A DNA stretch of 64,000 nucleotides from Chryseobacterium sp. MYb264 (GTDB taxonomy: Bacteria > Bacteroidota > Bacteroidia > Flavobacteriales > Weeksellaceae): assembly GCF_035974275.1 (NCBI RefSeq), contig NZ_CP142422.1, positions 1,488,001 through 1,552,000 on the forward strand. The letters run 5' to 3'. Positions 1 through 8,136 of this stretch are shown piece after piece; position 1 is the stretch's first letter; each line of letters starts with the position of its first letter. The notes under the pieces are model-generated. The model did not search any database. It was not told where the DNA came from and saw only the letters and a program-made list of their open reading frames with translations. The position numbers and the translations under genes are program-made.

Positions 1-574
1 AGAAGCATATGTTTCAAACATCGATAACAACATCGCAGATGCCCTTTCTAAAGGAGGTTTGGAGATTGTTTTTGACAATTTGAAAGAGGCCGTTGAAAAT
101 CCTAACAATATTGTAGCCCGTCAGAATATGCACGATGCTTCATTTATGGCAGGGTTGGCATTCAACAATGCATGGTTGGGAATTGTTCACTCGTTATCTC
201 ACCAGGTTGGTGCTTTGTACGGAATTCCTCACGGAGCGTCTAACGCAATTTTCCTTCCGAATGTAATCCGTTATAATGCTCAAGCGACAAACCGTTTTCC
301 TGATTTAGCGAGAGTAATCGGTAAAGAAACAGCTGAAGATCTGGCTCAGGCTATTGAAACTTTACGTTCTGAGGTTAATAATCAATCAGCGATCAAAGAA
401 TTTGGAATTTCTAGAGAAGACTGGGATAAAAACCTTGATTATATCGCCAACAATGCTTTGGTAGATCCTTGCACAGGTTTCAACCCAAGAGTTCCTTCTT
501 TGGAAGAATTGAAAGCTATTTACAATGCTTGTTATGAAGGTCTTGTTTATGCTGAAGAAGTTGTTGCAGGATAA
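1..574 (+). CDS. Iron-containing alcohol dehydrogenase, C-terminal part (cut by window edge)
   Basis: The open frame runs in from the left edge (first full codon at base 2) and gives about 190 C-terminal residues; the family is usually about 380 residues, so roughly half is missing. The stretch 'GIVHSLSHQVGALYGIPHGA' carries the conserved histidines that bind the catalytic iron in group III NAD(P)-dependent alcohol dehydrogenases. The enzyme reversibly oxidises alcohols to aldehydes in the cytoplasm; the substrate cannot be told from this part. The TTG at 59 is not a real start because the homology continues upstream of it. A strong terminator follows 25 bases after the stop. Confidence 0.93.
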   Translation, partial: EAYVSNIDNNIADALSKGGLEIVFDNLKEAVENPNNIVARQNMHDASFMAGLAFNNAWLGIVHSLSHQVGALYGIPHGASNAIFLPNVIRYNAQATNRFPDLARVIGKETAEDLAQAIETLRSEVNNQSAIKEFGISREDWDKNLDYIANNALVDPCTGFNPRVPSLEELKAIYNACYEGLVYAEEVVAG

Positions 575-598
575 TATTTTAATCCTACTATTATAATT

Positions 599-637
599 AA
601 ACGTTATAGATTTTTGAAATCTATAACGTTTTTTTTT
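599..637 (+). terminator. Rho-independent terminator of the alcohol dehydrogenase gene
   Basis: A perfect 15-bp inverted repeat (599-613 with 617-631) has a 3-base loop and is followed by a run of seven T. It starts 24 bases after the stop codon. Confidence 0.93.
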
Positions 638-650
638 GGGTATGTTTATC

Positions 651-764
651 ACTAGCCCCGATTGAGCGGCCTGTTTGAGCTCTTTTTCAAGTTTCGGGTT
701 CGGCGGCTTCGCCGCCGAACCCGAAACTTGAAAAAAGCGAGTAGCGAAAGCGGGAAAAAGCTCC
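651..764. repeat. Dispersed palindromic intergenic element
   Basis: A conserved-looking outer frame ('agccccgattgagcgg' on the left, 'gcgagtagcgaaagcggg' then 'aaaaagctcc' on the right) encloses a 25-bp perfect stem (683-707 with 711-735) with a TTC loop. A short outer pairing joins GAGCT (677-681) to AGCTC (759-763). Frames of this kind occur between genes in many Flavobacteriia genomes; that is from memory, since only one copy lies in this window. The inner arm is GC-rich compared with its surroundings. Confidence 0.7.
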
Positions 765-783
765 AAAATTTAAGTTTAAAATA

Positions 784-815
784 AAAACAGGAAGCCAATT
801 TTGACTTCCTGTTTT
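784..815. terminator. Bidirectional terminator downstream of the 819-1232 gene
   Basis: An 11-bp perfect stem (784-794 with 805-815) with a 10-base loop has T runs on both sides. It lies immediately past the stop codon of the minus-strand gene that ends at 819. Confidence 0.75.
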
Positions 816-818
816 GTT

Positions 819-1232
819 TTATTGATAAATCACTACATCATCTTTTTTAATCTGATAGCCTTTTTTCTTATAAGGAACTAAAACGTAGCTTTCTTTAATG
901 TGACTTCCGCTTTTCCAGATTTTTCCCGTGCCCTGTCTATCCAGAATAATACTTTTAGCATTTCCATCGGGAATAAAAATTTCGGCTTTGCTCATGCTTT
1001 TGTTGAAGATAACCGCCGTCATCGAAGTATAGCTTTTATCAGATTTCACCTCGTTGAGTTTAATTTTCTGTTCAAAAACGCGTACACAATCATTTCTAAG
1101 TTGTGAATAGGTATAACCCGCCGAACCGATGCAGCCATGAACATCTCTGTCGCCACCCACAACCGGAGCTTTCTTCTGTGCAAAGGTTAAACTTCCAAGG
1201 AACATCGCAGTAAATAAAATTGTTTTTTTCAT
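819..1232 (-). CDS. Small secreted protein with a GCIGSAGY cysteine motif
   Basis: The product has 137 residues and a clear signal peptide (MKKTILFTAMFLGSLTFAQ), which decides the start at 1232 over an in-frame ATG at 1274. The mature N-terminus holds 'DRDVHGCIGSAGYTYSQLR' followed by 'DCVRVFE'. This resembles the short cysteine motif of small periplasmic proteins in Proteobacteria that contain GCIGSAGYxW...CxR. The two cysteines probably form a disulfide. The rest (about residues 55-137) is a beta-rich domain I do not recognise. The gene is monocistronic with its own terminator. Function unknown. Confidence 0.8.
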   Translation of the reverse strand: MKKTILFTAMFLGSLTFAQKKAPVVGGDRDVHGCIGSAGYTYSQLRNDCVRVFEQKIKLNEVKSDKSYTSMTAVIFNKSMSKAEIFIPDGNAKSIILDRQGTGKIWKSGSHIKESYVLVPYKKKGYQIKKDDVVIYQ

Positions 1233-1462
1233 ATTGTAAAAATTTAAGTTTTCATTTGGTAAAAAGTGTGCCAAAAAGCATCTATTGGTTATTATTGTTC
1301 TAAGATAGAAAAAAAACCATTCATTTTGAGCGGCTTAAAAAAAAAATTTATTCTGTTGGGTTTTGCCTTATATTTTATTTTGGTCTCTTCGATTAGAGCT
1401 TTGAAAAAAATCATATCGAGAAGTTTGTGTTTGGGAGACCAATTTTGAGCTTTGGTTCACGG

Positions 1463-1516
1463 GGTTCTCGATACATTTTTTCTCCACTTCGTTACGAAAA
1501 AACACTCGAACTGACG
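1463..1516. repeat. Dispersed intergenic repeat, copy A (TTCTCGATAC type)
   Basis: The block from 'ggttctcgatacattt' through 'cactcgaactgacg' recurs at 15646-15697 with only a few differences. Both copies are intergenic. It contains a near-palindrome (ttcgttacgaa). The gap 1233-1817 (585 bases) holds this repeat, the 21-bp tandem array at 1574 and a terminator, and no gene I can support. Confidence 0.65.
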
Positions 1517-1573
1517 CATCTATTCTTAACATGTATTATATTAGAATTTATATTTAATTGTTTAAAAATACTG

Positions 1574-1699
1574 ATTGACCCATTCGTTAAGTACATCAAA
1601 CATTCCATTAAACTAATCAACCATTACGGTACAACAGTCAAGCATTTTGAAATAGCAGTCAACCATTCCGAAGAGGCAATCAAGTATAATTTATTGCTT
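1574..1699. repeat. Degenerate 21-bp tandem repeat, six units
   Basis: Units start at 1574, 1595, 1616, 1637, 1658 and 1679, exactly 21 bases apart, each beginning with a variant of 'atcaaccattc'. In one plus frame the units read as heptads such as VKHFEIA and VNHSEEA. An open frame (1427-1807) runs through them, but it has no ribosome-binding context or recognisable domain, so I treat the array as a decayed minisatellite rather than a gene. Confidence 0.7.
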
Positions 1700-1770
1700 T
1701 TTAATACTTTACAGACATATTCTATTTTTAATCTGTTCTGTTTTAGTTTTATTAATTTATTTTCCATAAA

Positions 1771-1796
1771 AAAAGTCACTCTTTCGAATGACTTTT
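1771..1796 (-). terminator. Terminator of the polysaccharide-utilisation operon
   Basis: An 8-bp stem (aaaagtca with tgactttt) is followed on the minus strand by seven T. It lies 22 bases past the stop of the GH3 gene, the last gene of the operon. Confidence 0.8.
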
Positions 1797-1817
1797 ATAA
1801 TAATTGATTTGAACCTT

Positions 1818-4145
1818 TTATTTTGTCCAATTGATTTTTGAATGTTTCACCTCTTCCGAGTTGGTACCAATCATGATATCAAAATCTCCGGCTTCCCAAT
1901 CGTATTTCAAATCTCCGTTGTAGAATTTCAGATTTTCAGGGCTGATATCGAAGGTAACCTTTTTAGATTCTCCTTTTTTCAACATCACTTTTTGGAATCC
2001 TTTCAATTCTTTTACCGGTCTTGTGATGCTTCCCACCATATCTCTGATGTATAACTGAACCACCTCAGCTCCGTCGTAGTTTCCGGAATTGGTAACCGTT
2101 ATGGAAGCCTGAATCGTCTGGTCTCCTTTTGGATGAGCATTAGAAACCGTTACATCAGAATAAGTGAATGTAGAATAGCTTAAACCAAATCCAAACGGAT
2201 AAAGCGGTGTATTACACTCATCCATATAATTAGAACGGAATCTTTGGTATTCACATTTATCAGTCAACTCCTGGCTTAAAGGGCGACCTGTGTTTTTAGC
2301 ATTATAATAAATAGGAACCTGTCCTAAGCTTCTTGGGAACGTCATCGGTAATTTCCCTGAAGGATTTACTTTTCCAAAAAGAACATCTGCAATAGCATTT
2401 CCGGCTTCAGAACCTGGGAACCAAGCATTCAGAATAGCATCGGGCGTATCTTTTACATTCGTTAAAGCCAAAGGACGACCGGTGAATAACACCATTGCGA
2501 TTGGTTTTCCTGTCTTTTTCAATTCATTTAATAAATCAACCTGAGACTGAGGAATCGTGATTTCAGTTCTTGAAGAAGATTCTCCGCTCATTTCCGCAGA
2601 TTCTCCGATGGCCAGAACAATAACATCTGCTTTATTGGCAACGTCAACCGCTTCTTTTAATAACGCTTCTTTTGAACGGTTGTCTCTATCGGTTTTCTTT
2701 CCGTGAGCTGCGTAGATTTCTTCTAATTTAGCATCGTAATCGATGTTTGCTCCTTTAGCAGAAAGGAATTTCACATCTTTTCCGTAATTAGCCTGAAGAC
2801 CTTGCATTAAATTCACAGAAATTGCGTGCTTTGTAGCCACACTCCAAGTTCCTGCCATGTTCATTGAGTTGTTTACCAATGGTCCGATTACCGCAACTGT
2901 TCCTGATTTTTTCAATGGTAAAACCTGGTTTTCGTTTTTCATCAAAACCATAGACTGAGAAGCTACGTTTCTCGCAATATTACGGTTTTCCATGCTGTAA
3001 ACTTCTTTTGCAGCCAACTTAGCATCTCCGTGCTTGTATGGATTGTCGAACAAACCCAGATCATATTTTGCTTCAAGAATTCTTTTCGTTGCCATATCGA
3101 TCTCAGCCTGCGTCACTTTTCCTTCAGCTAAAGATTTTTTTAATGTTGTTAAAAAGCCTTCACCTACCATATCCATATCAACACCCGCTTTCAACGCCAA
3201 TGCAGAAACTTCCTGAAGATCTCCCATTCCGTGGTCTACCATCTCATTGATCCCTGTGTAATCGGTCACTACAAAACCTTTGAATTTCCACATATTTCTC
3301 AATACTTCTGTCTGCAACCATCTGTTTCCCGTCGCCGGAACTCCATCCACTTCATTGAAAGAAGCCATCACAGATGCTACACCTGCATCAACAGCTGCTT
3401 TATACGGTGGGAAATATTCGTTGAACATTCTCACGTGGCTCATGTCAACCGTATTGTAATCTCTACCCGCTTCACCAGCTCCGTACAGTGCAAAATGCTT
3501 TACACAAGCCAAAATATTAGTTCCGTTTGCCAAATCTTTTCCTTGATAACCGTACACCATGTTTTTAGAAATTTCACTTCCTAAATACGGATCTTCACCA
3601 GAGCCTTCAGAAACTCTTCCCCATCTTGGTTCGCGGGAAATGTCCACCATTGGCGAGAACGTCCAGTTGATTCCGTCGGCTGCTGCTTCTCTTGCTGCAA
3701 CTTTCGCTGACTGCTGCACTAAATTCATATCCCAGGAAGACGCTAATCCTAGTGGAATCGGGAAAGTGGTTTCGTAACCGTGAATCACATCCATTCCGAA
3801 GATCATCGGAATTTTCAGACGGCTGTTTTCAACCGCTACTTTCTGAACGGCCTTGATTTTATCAGCCCCTTTTATATTGAATAGTCCACCGACTAAACCT
3901 TGCTCTACTTTTTTTCCGATATCGGAACTTTTAGCCAGACCTGTCGTAAAATCTCCTGAACTTGGTAAATTCAGCTGCCCGATTTTCTCGTCTAAGGTCA
4001 TTTTAGCCAAAAGATTATCTACAAAAGCTTTCTTTTTAGCCTGATACTGCGCTGTCTGATAAGACTGAACGGGCTTCGTTACCATTTCCTGAGCCGAAAC
4101 TACAGGTGCTAGTGCTAAAGTCGCGATTACAATTAACTTTCTCAT
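1818..4145 (-). CDS. bglX: GH3 beta-glucosidase, periplasmic (BglX type)
   Basis: The 775-residue product has a signal peptide (MRKLIVIATLALAPVVSAQ) and the full GH3 architecture: a TIM-barrel domain (about 40-370), an alpha/beta sandwich (about 395-620) and a C-terminal fibronectin-III-like domain (about 680-765). The nucleophile is Asp295 in 'GFVVTDYTGINEM'; Lys216-His217 in 'CVKHF' binds substrate. GH3 enzymes of this type release glucose from beta-gluco-oligosaccharides. It is the last gene of the SusC/SusD operon, so it probably finishes oligosaccharides made by the GH144-like enzyme. In Bacteroides a GH3 enzyme of this class acts on beta-1,2-gluco-oligosaccharides, but linkage cannot be read from the sequence. 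Confidence 0.93.
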   Translation of the reverse strand: MRKLIVIATLALAPVVSAQEMVTKPVQSYQTAQYQAKKKAFVDNLLAKMTLDEKIGQLNLPSSGDFTTGLAKSSDIGKKVEQGLVGGLFNIKGADKIKAVQKVAVENSRLKIPMIFGMDVIHGYETTFPIPLGLASSWDMNLVQQSAKVAAREAAADGINWTFSPMVDISREPRWGRVSEGSGEDPYLGSEISKNMVYGYQGKDLANGTNILACVKHFALYGAGEAGRDYNTVDMSHVRMFNEYFPPYKAAVDAGVASVMASFNEVDGVPATGNRWLQTEVLRNMWKFKGFVVTDYTGINEMVDHGMGDLQEVSALALKAGVDMDMVGEGFLTTLKKSLAEGKVTQAEIDMATKRILEAKYDLGLFDNPYKHGDAKLAAKEVYSMENRNIARNVASQSMVLMKNENQVLPLKKSGTVAVIGPLVNNSMNMAGTWSVATKHAISVNLMQGLQANYGKDVKFLSAKGANIDYDAKLEEIYAAHGKKTDRDNRSKEALLKEAVDVANKADVIVLAIGESAEMSGESSSRTEITIPQSQVDLLNELKKTGKPIAMVLFTGRPLALTNVKDTPDAILNAWFPGSEAGNAIADVLFGKVNPSGKLPMTFPRSLGQVPIYYNAKNTGRPLSQELTDKCEYQRFRSNYMDECNTPLYPFGFGLSYSTFTYSDVTVSNAHPKGDQTIQASITVTNSGNYDGAEVVQLYIRDMVGSITRPVKELKGFQKVMLKKGESKKVTFDISPENLKFYNGDLKYDWEAGDFDIMIGTNSEEVKHSKINWTK

Positions 4146-4195
4146 AAATCTATCTTCTTAAATTATAGTTCAATTTTTTTTGTTTTTTGTTGGTT

Positions 4196-4385
4196 AAACG
4201 CAAAGGCGCAATTCTTTTAAAAACTTCATGTTTTTAAGGCGCAAAGGCGTTTCACTTAGTAAAGTTTTTATGCTTTACGATTTAATAATAATTTAAATTT
4301 TAACGCTAAGTTCGCTAATGTTCTTCTTTAAAATTATCCTGCGTATTTTTTATTCGCAAGGGCGTTTCACTCAGCGAATGATAGC
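4196..4385. repeat. Degenerate 'GCAAAGGCG' intergenic repeat region
   Basis: The gap between the esterase and bglX holds related segments: 'acgcaaaggcgcaa' (about 4199), 'aggcgcaaaggcgtttcac' (about 4238) and 'cgcaagggcgtttcactcag' (about 4356), plus a 'taacgctaag' piece. They look like decayed copies of a dispersed repeat. No gene is visible between 4146 and 4422. Confidence 0.45.
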
Positions 4386-4422
4386 AATCTAAAATTTACT
4401 TATACTATCAATTTTAAATGAA

Positions 4423-5130
4423 TTATTTCTCTTTCTTTTTACTCAACATCCATTCATACAACGCAGGATTTGAATATGTAGAATCCCATGAATTATGATT
4501 ATCATTTGGGAAAATCGTTAATTCTGCCGATGGATTGACTGGGTGTAGTTTTTGGTAAAAATTAAAAGCATTTTCAGGCAAAACAACATCGTCCATTCCG
4601 CCGTGAAAAATTTTCATGTTTAAATCTTTGTATTGATTGATGTTCGCATACATCACTCTGTCAGTCGGTGCGCAAACGGAAACTACCGCAGCAAACATTT
4701 CAGGATGTTCCATAGCCAGTTTCAGCGTTCCCCAACCTCCCATCGAAAGCCCTGTAAGGTAAATTCTGGAAGTATCTATCTTATACTTTTTCTGAATTTC
4801 TTTAATCAAATGATAAACGCTTACCGTATCCCACCAATTATCTGCAGGGCATTGAGGAGCCAAAATCGCCACAGGTTCATTAATTAAATTCCTGTACGTA
4901 AAAGGACTATGCGCTTTTACAGCTTCCAGATCGTTTCCTCTTTCTCCCGAACCGTGAAGAAATACAATTAACGGAACATTTCCTTTTACTTTTTGAGGAT
5001 AATCGAGAACGTAAGATATTTTCTCGGTTCTTTTGACCTCTTTGTTGAATGTTGTTTTTATTTCCTGAGCATTTACGCTTAAAGAAAATGGTAAAAGTAA
5101 GAGGGGTAAGTGGTTTATTTTTAATTTCAT
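4423..5130 (-). CDS. Secreted alpha/beta-hydrolase, probable carbohydrate esterase
   Basis: The 235-residue product has a signal peptide ending in 'SVNAQ'. It shows the alpha/beta-hydrolase fold of the dienelactone hydrolase/PHB-depolymerase-like group: oxyanion motif 'FLHGSGERG' near residue 58, nucleophile Ser129 in 'LTGLSMGGWG', acid Asp180 or Asp181 in 'HGGMDDVV', and His212 in 'PNDNHNSW'. It lies inside the polysaccharide-utilisation operon, so I infer that it removes ester substituents (for example acetyl or succinyl groups) from the glucan before hydrolysis. A peptidase role is less likely at this size. The substrate is not known. Confidence 0.85.
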   Translation of the reverse strand: MKLKINHLPLLLLPFSLSVNAQEIKTTFNKEVKRTEKISYVLDYPQKVKGNVPLIVFLHGSGERGNDLEAVKAHSPFTYRNLINEPVAILAPQCPADNWWDTVSVYHLIKEIQKKYKIDTSRIYLTGLSMGGWGTLKLAMEHPEMFAAVVSVCAPTDRVMYANINQYKDLNMKIFHGGMDDVVLPENAFNFYQKLHPVNPSAELTIFPNDNHNSWDSTYSNPALYEWMLSKKKEK

Positions 5131-5165
5131 TGTTAATATTTAGGTTTTGTTTGAATGGTTATTTA

Positions 5166-5196
5166 TCCTTGTCAAGGTTTAAAACCTTGACAAGGA
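5166..5196. repeat. Perfect 15-bp palindrome inside the operon
   Basis: The arms 5166-5180 and 5182-5196 are perfectly complementary with a single A between them ('tccttgtcaaggttt'). It lies in the 69-base gap between the GH144-like gene and the esterase gene. No T run follows on either strand, so it is more likely a dispersed repeat or an mRNA-stabilising hairpin than a terminator. Confidence 0.7.
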
Positions 5197-5199
5197 CAT

Positions 5200-6588
5200 T
5201 TATTTAATATTATATTTTTCAGATTTGAAACTCAATTTCTTTAATCCTTGCTGAATTTCCGGAGCATTCATGAATAATTTCCATAAAAATCCGGTTCTGT
5301 AATTTTCAATCATCGGAGCAATCGTTCCCTGATCAATCGCTAAATATCTTGGCGTTGTCCAATTATCATAATTGATTGACGTTGCATCATAAGGTCCCGC
5401 AGACCCTATAAATTCAGGTTTTTGAGTATAGATAAATCTCAGGAAATCCATCGATTCTTTTGGCGAATACGGAAAACTGCTTAACGCCGCCGTCGGAGTA
5501 ATTACACCATGATCATTTTGTGGAAAATGAGCATCATACCCTACACTTCCGTCTTTATTTCTTGAATAGCCTGCTGTTAATCCCCAATAATTTGGTCCGT
5601 AACCTTTCCAACCTTTTGGATTTTCAACACAATATTTATAATCGATAAGAACCTGATTTTTGTTTAAATCAAAGTAATTTTTGATTAATTTATCTGATAA
5701 ATTCGTTGGATCTAAACCGATGTAAGAATATTGGGTCCAGAATAATGGTCCGCCATATTCTTCTGCCCCATTGTGCTTTACATACATTGGAAGTCCGTAT
5801 TTTTCTTTGTCTGAAAGGTAAGTTCCGTTTCTTGTCCAGCCTTTGTAATACGTTTCAGCGTCGATTGGATAGGTTGGTGACGAAGCTGCCAGAATGTAAG
5901 TAATCAAACATTCATTATAGCCTTGAAGCGGGAAGTTCATTTCCCACTGATATTCCGGTGACCAGTGCCAGTAAAGGACTTTCTCACCTCCTTTCGTATA
6001 CCAATTCCATTGAATTCCTTTCCAAAGTTCGTCACATTTTTTAGCAAGTGCTTTTTCTTCAGCATTTCCGTTTTTAAAGTATTCACGAACCATTAAAATT
6101 CCTGAAGTCAAAAACGCTGTTTCAACCAAATCTCCACCATTATCTTTTTTACCGAAAGGAACAGTTTTTCCGGTCTCTCCGTTGATCCAGTGAGACCAGG
6201 CGCCTTTATGACGATCTGATTTTGCTAAAAAATCCATCATCGTGGTGAGCCTTTTTACGGCTTCCTTTCTTGGAACAAAACCTCTTTCGACACCCACTAA
6301 AATTGTCGCCAATCCAAACCCGGAACCTCCTGTTGTGATGACGTGCTTATCATTATCAGGATAAATATTATCTTCATGATAACGCTCTCTTCCTAATTTA
6401 GAATTGGGTTCTGCGTAATCCCAGAAATATTTTAAAGACTCATTCTGAACTTTATCCATCAATTGCTCATCCGTAATATCGTTTTTTACAACCTGAGTTT
6501 GAGAGTTTGAGGGTTTAAGCGTCTGAGAATTTTTGCAGGAAACCGTAAGTAATGATACAACAGCCATTGATAGTACTATCCTTTTCAT
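5200..6588 (-). CDS. Glycoamylase-like lipoprotein, probable GH144 endo-beta-1,2-glucanase
   Basis: The 462-residue product begins with a lipoprotein signal (lipobox LTVSC, Cys18), so it is membrane anchored and probably surface exposed or periplasmic. It has the glycoamylase-like (alpha/alpha)6-barrel domain (PF10091 type), the fold of GH144 endo-beta-1,2-glucanases and of the C-terminal part of cyclic beta-1,2-glucan synthases. Acidic residues Asp149, Asp153 and Glu226 ('DNGGDLVE', 'GYNECLI') have nearly the spacing I recall for the active site of the Chitinophaga GH144 enzyme. The gene is third in the SusC/SusD operon, upstream of an esterase and a GH3 enzyme. The family call is firm; the beta-1,2 specificity is inferred. 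Confidence 0.85.
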   Translation of the reverse strand: MKRIVLSMAVVSLLTVSCKNSQTLKPSNSQTQVVKNDITDEQLMDKVQNESLKYFWDYAEPNSKLGRERYHEDNIYPDNDKHVITTGGSGFGLATILVGVERGFVPRKEAVKRLTTMMDFLAKSDRHKGAWSHWINGETGKTVPFGKKDNGGDLVETAFLTSGILMVREYFKNGNAEEKALAKKCDELWKGIQWNWYTKGGEKVLYWHWSPEYQWEMNFPLQGYNECLITYILAASSPTYPIDAETYYKGWTRNGTYLSDKEKYGLPMYVKHNGAEEYGGPLFWTQYSYIGLDPTNLSDKLIKNYFDLNKNQVLIDYKYCVENPKGWKGYGPNYWGLTAGYSRNKDGSVGYDAHFPQNDHGVITPTAALSSFPYSPKESMDFLRFIYTQKPEFIGSAGPYDATSINYDNWTTPRYLAIDQGTIAPMIENYRTGFLWKLFMNAPEIQQGLKKLSFKSEKYNIK

Positions 6589-6619
6589 AATTCAAATTTT
6601 AAAGTTGATCCCTAAAAGA

Positions 6620-6643
6620 AGAGGAGAATTTTCATTCTCCTCT
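6620..6643 (-). terminator. Intercistronic hairpin after susD
   Basis: A 10-bp perfect stem (6620-6629 with 6634-6643) with a 4-base loop is followed on the minus strand by 'tcttttag'. It lies between susD and the GH144-like gene, where a partial terminator or processing hairpin would give more SusC/SusD than enzyme. Confidence 0.5.
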
Positions 6644-6664
6644 GTGATTTTATTGATTAAATTT

Positions 6665-8131
6665 TTAGTAGTTCGGGTTCTGAGCTGAACGACCTTTAGC
6701 TTCAGTAATAAATGTCTGAGGCAAAGGAAAAACTTCATGCTTTCCAACAACAAATGTTTTACCATTAGCAGCCATAGCAGATTCGGCCTGTCCTGTTCTT
6801 ACCAAATCAAACCATCTGTCATGTTCAAATGCTAATTCTAATCTTCTTTCTTTCCAAATTGCAGTTCTTAAAGCTGATTGAGTAGTAGCCGTTGTATTGG
6901 CAATCTTCGCTCTATCTCTTACTTCATTCAATAATGGAATTGCTGTTGAAGTTTGACCTAACTCATTTAAAGCTTCGGCTTTTATCAGTAATACTTCTGC
7001 ATATCTAAGATAACGAATATTGGTATCTGTATTATCTTGTGAAGTATACGCAGACGAATATGCCTTGTAATTATAATAATTATTGTCTGCATCATTTGCT
7101 ACGACTCTTCCATCATACAAGGTCATCCCTTTTTTAATGATGGTAGCATCTCTTCTTTCTGTATCACCTTCAGAAGTATATGCATCATATAAACTTTGAG
7201 TTGGAGTATTGAAACCCCAGCCCCAGCCTCCGGTACCTCTGGCACCTTGAACTTGAGTATATTGTTTGATTCCTTTACCTTTTTCATTTCCAGAGCCCTG
7301 AATTTCAAAAATTGACTCTGCATTATTTTCACCAGACACTTTATATATATCTAGAAAAGTTGGTGTAAGAGAATAGCCTGTAACCAAATTACATTGATCA
7401 ATAGCTAATTGATATTTTTTCTGATAAAGATAAACTTTTGCAAGTAATGCATGAGCAGCGCCTTTTGTTGCACGACCAACATCTGCAGTACCATATTCTG
7501 ATTTATTCGGTAAAGCTTCTGCAGCATCAAGAAGGTCTTTTTCTATAAAAGCATATATTTCTTCTTTGCTTTTTCTTGTTAGCTGCATCTCAACATCTTC
7601 TTCGTTTCCTAACACAGGAACATGATCTACTAAAGGTACTCCTCCAAATGATCTAACCAAAGTAAAATACATGAATGCACGCAGAAACTTAGCCTCCCCT
7701 GTAAGTCTGGCTCTCAAACTAGTATCTGCATTATTAAGTTGAGGCAGATATTTCAGAGCTTGATTACATCTATTAATACCTTGATAGTTTGAGGAAAATA
7801 AGCTTTCAAAAGAAGGTGTAGATGGAGTAAACGCAAGAGCATCTAAAATATCTTTATCTGAACCAGTGTCTCCGGCTGTACTGCCTTTATCTGCATCATC
7901 AGAAGTAATTGACGTAACACCAATCCAAGCAAAACTACTCATATCCCAATCTAAAAATTTAGCATAGATAGAATTCACAAAACTTGTTGCCCCTTCATTA
8001 TTATCATATAAAGATAAATCATCAACATTAACCTGTTCAGTCGGTGATACTTCTATAAAATCATTGCTACAGCTTTGGTTAAATAGTCCTGTAAGAACAA
8101 GAGCTGATATTATTATATATTTCTTTTTCAT
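6665..8131 (-). CDS. RagB/SusD family nutrient-binding lipoprotein
   Basis: The 488-residue product has a lipoprotein signal (Cys21 in 'LFNQSCSNDF') and the SusD fold, including the C-terminal signature 'RYAEVLLIKAEALNELGQT' and 'ERRLELAFEHDRWFDLVRTG'. SusD proteins sit on the outer face of the outer membrane and cap the SusC channel, binding glycans for uptake. It starts 5 bases after the stop of the paired SusC gene. Its neighbours (glycoamylase-like enzyme, esterase, GH3) point to a glucose polymer as ligand. Confidence 0.96.
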   Translation of the reverse strand: MKKKYIIISALVLTGLFNQSCSNDFIEVSPTEQVNVDDLSLYDNNEGATSFVNSIYAKFLDWDMSSFAWIGVTSITSDDADKGSTAGDTGSDKDILDALAFTPSTPSFESLFSSNYQGINRCNQALKYLPQLNNADTSLRARLTGEAKFLRAFMYFTLVRSFGGVPLVDHVPVLGNEEDVEMQLTRKSKEEIYAFIEKDLLDAAEALPNKSEYGTADVGRATKGAAHALLAKVYLYQKKYQLAIDQCNLVTGYSLTPTFLDIYKVSGENNAESIFEIQGSGNEKGKGIKQYTQVQGARGTGGWGWGFNTPTQSLYDAYTSEGDTERRDATIIKKGMTLYDGRVVANDADNNYYNYKAYSSAYTSQDNTDTNIRYLRYAEVLLIKAEALNELGQTSTAIPLLNEVRDRAKIANTTATTQSALRTAIWKERRLELAFEHDRWFDLVRTGQAESAMAANGKTFVVGKHEVFPLPQTFITEAKGRSAQNPNY

Positions 8132-8136
8132 TTTTC

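Noticed and set aside
386..766. 126-codon minus-strand frame
   Set aside because: It lies antisense to the alcohol dehydrogenase and reads through the terminator and the palindromic repeat, so it is a shadow.
1427..1807. 126-codon plus-strand frame through the 21-bp repeats
   Set aside because: No ribosome-binding context, no recognisable domain, and it crosses a dispersed repeat and a terminator. The tandem repeat explains the frame's length.
3231..3777. Plus-strand frames opposite bglX
   Set aside because: Shadows of a complete GH3 gene with all its motifs.
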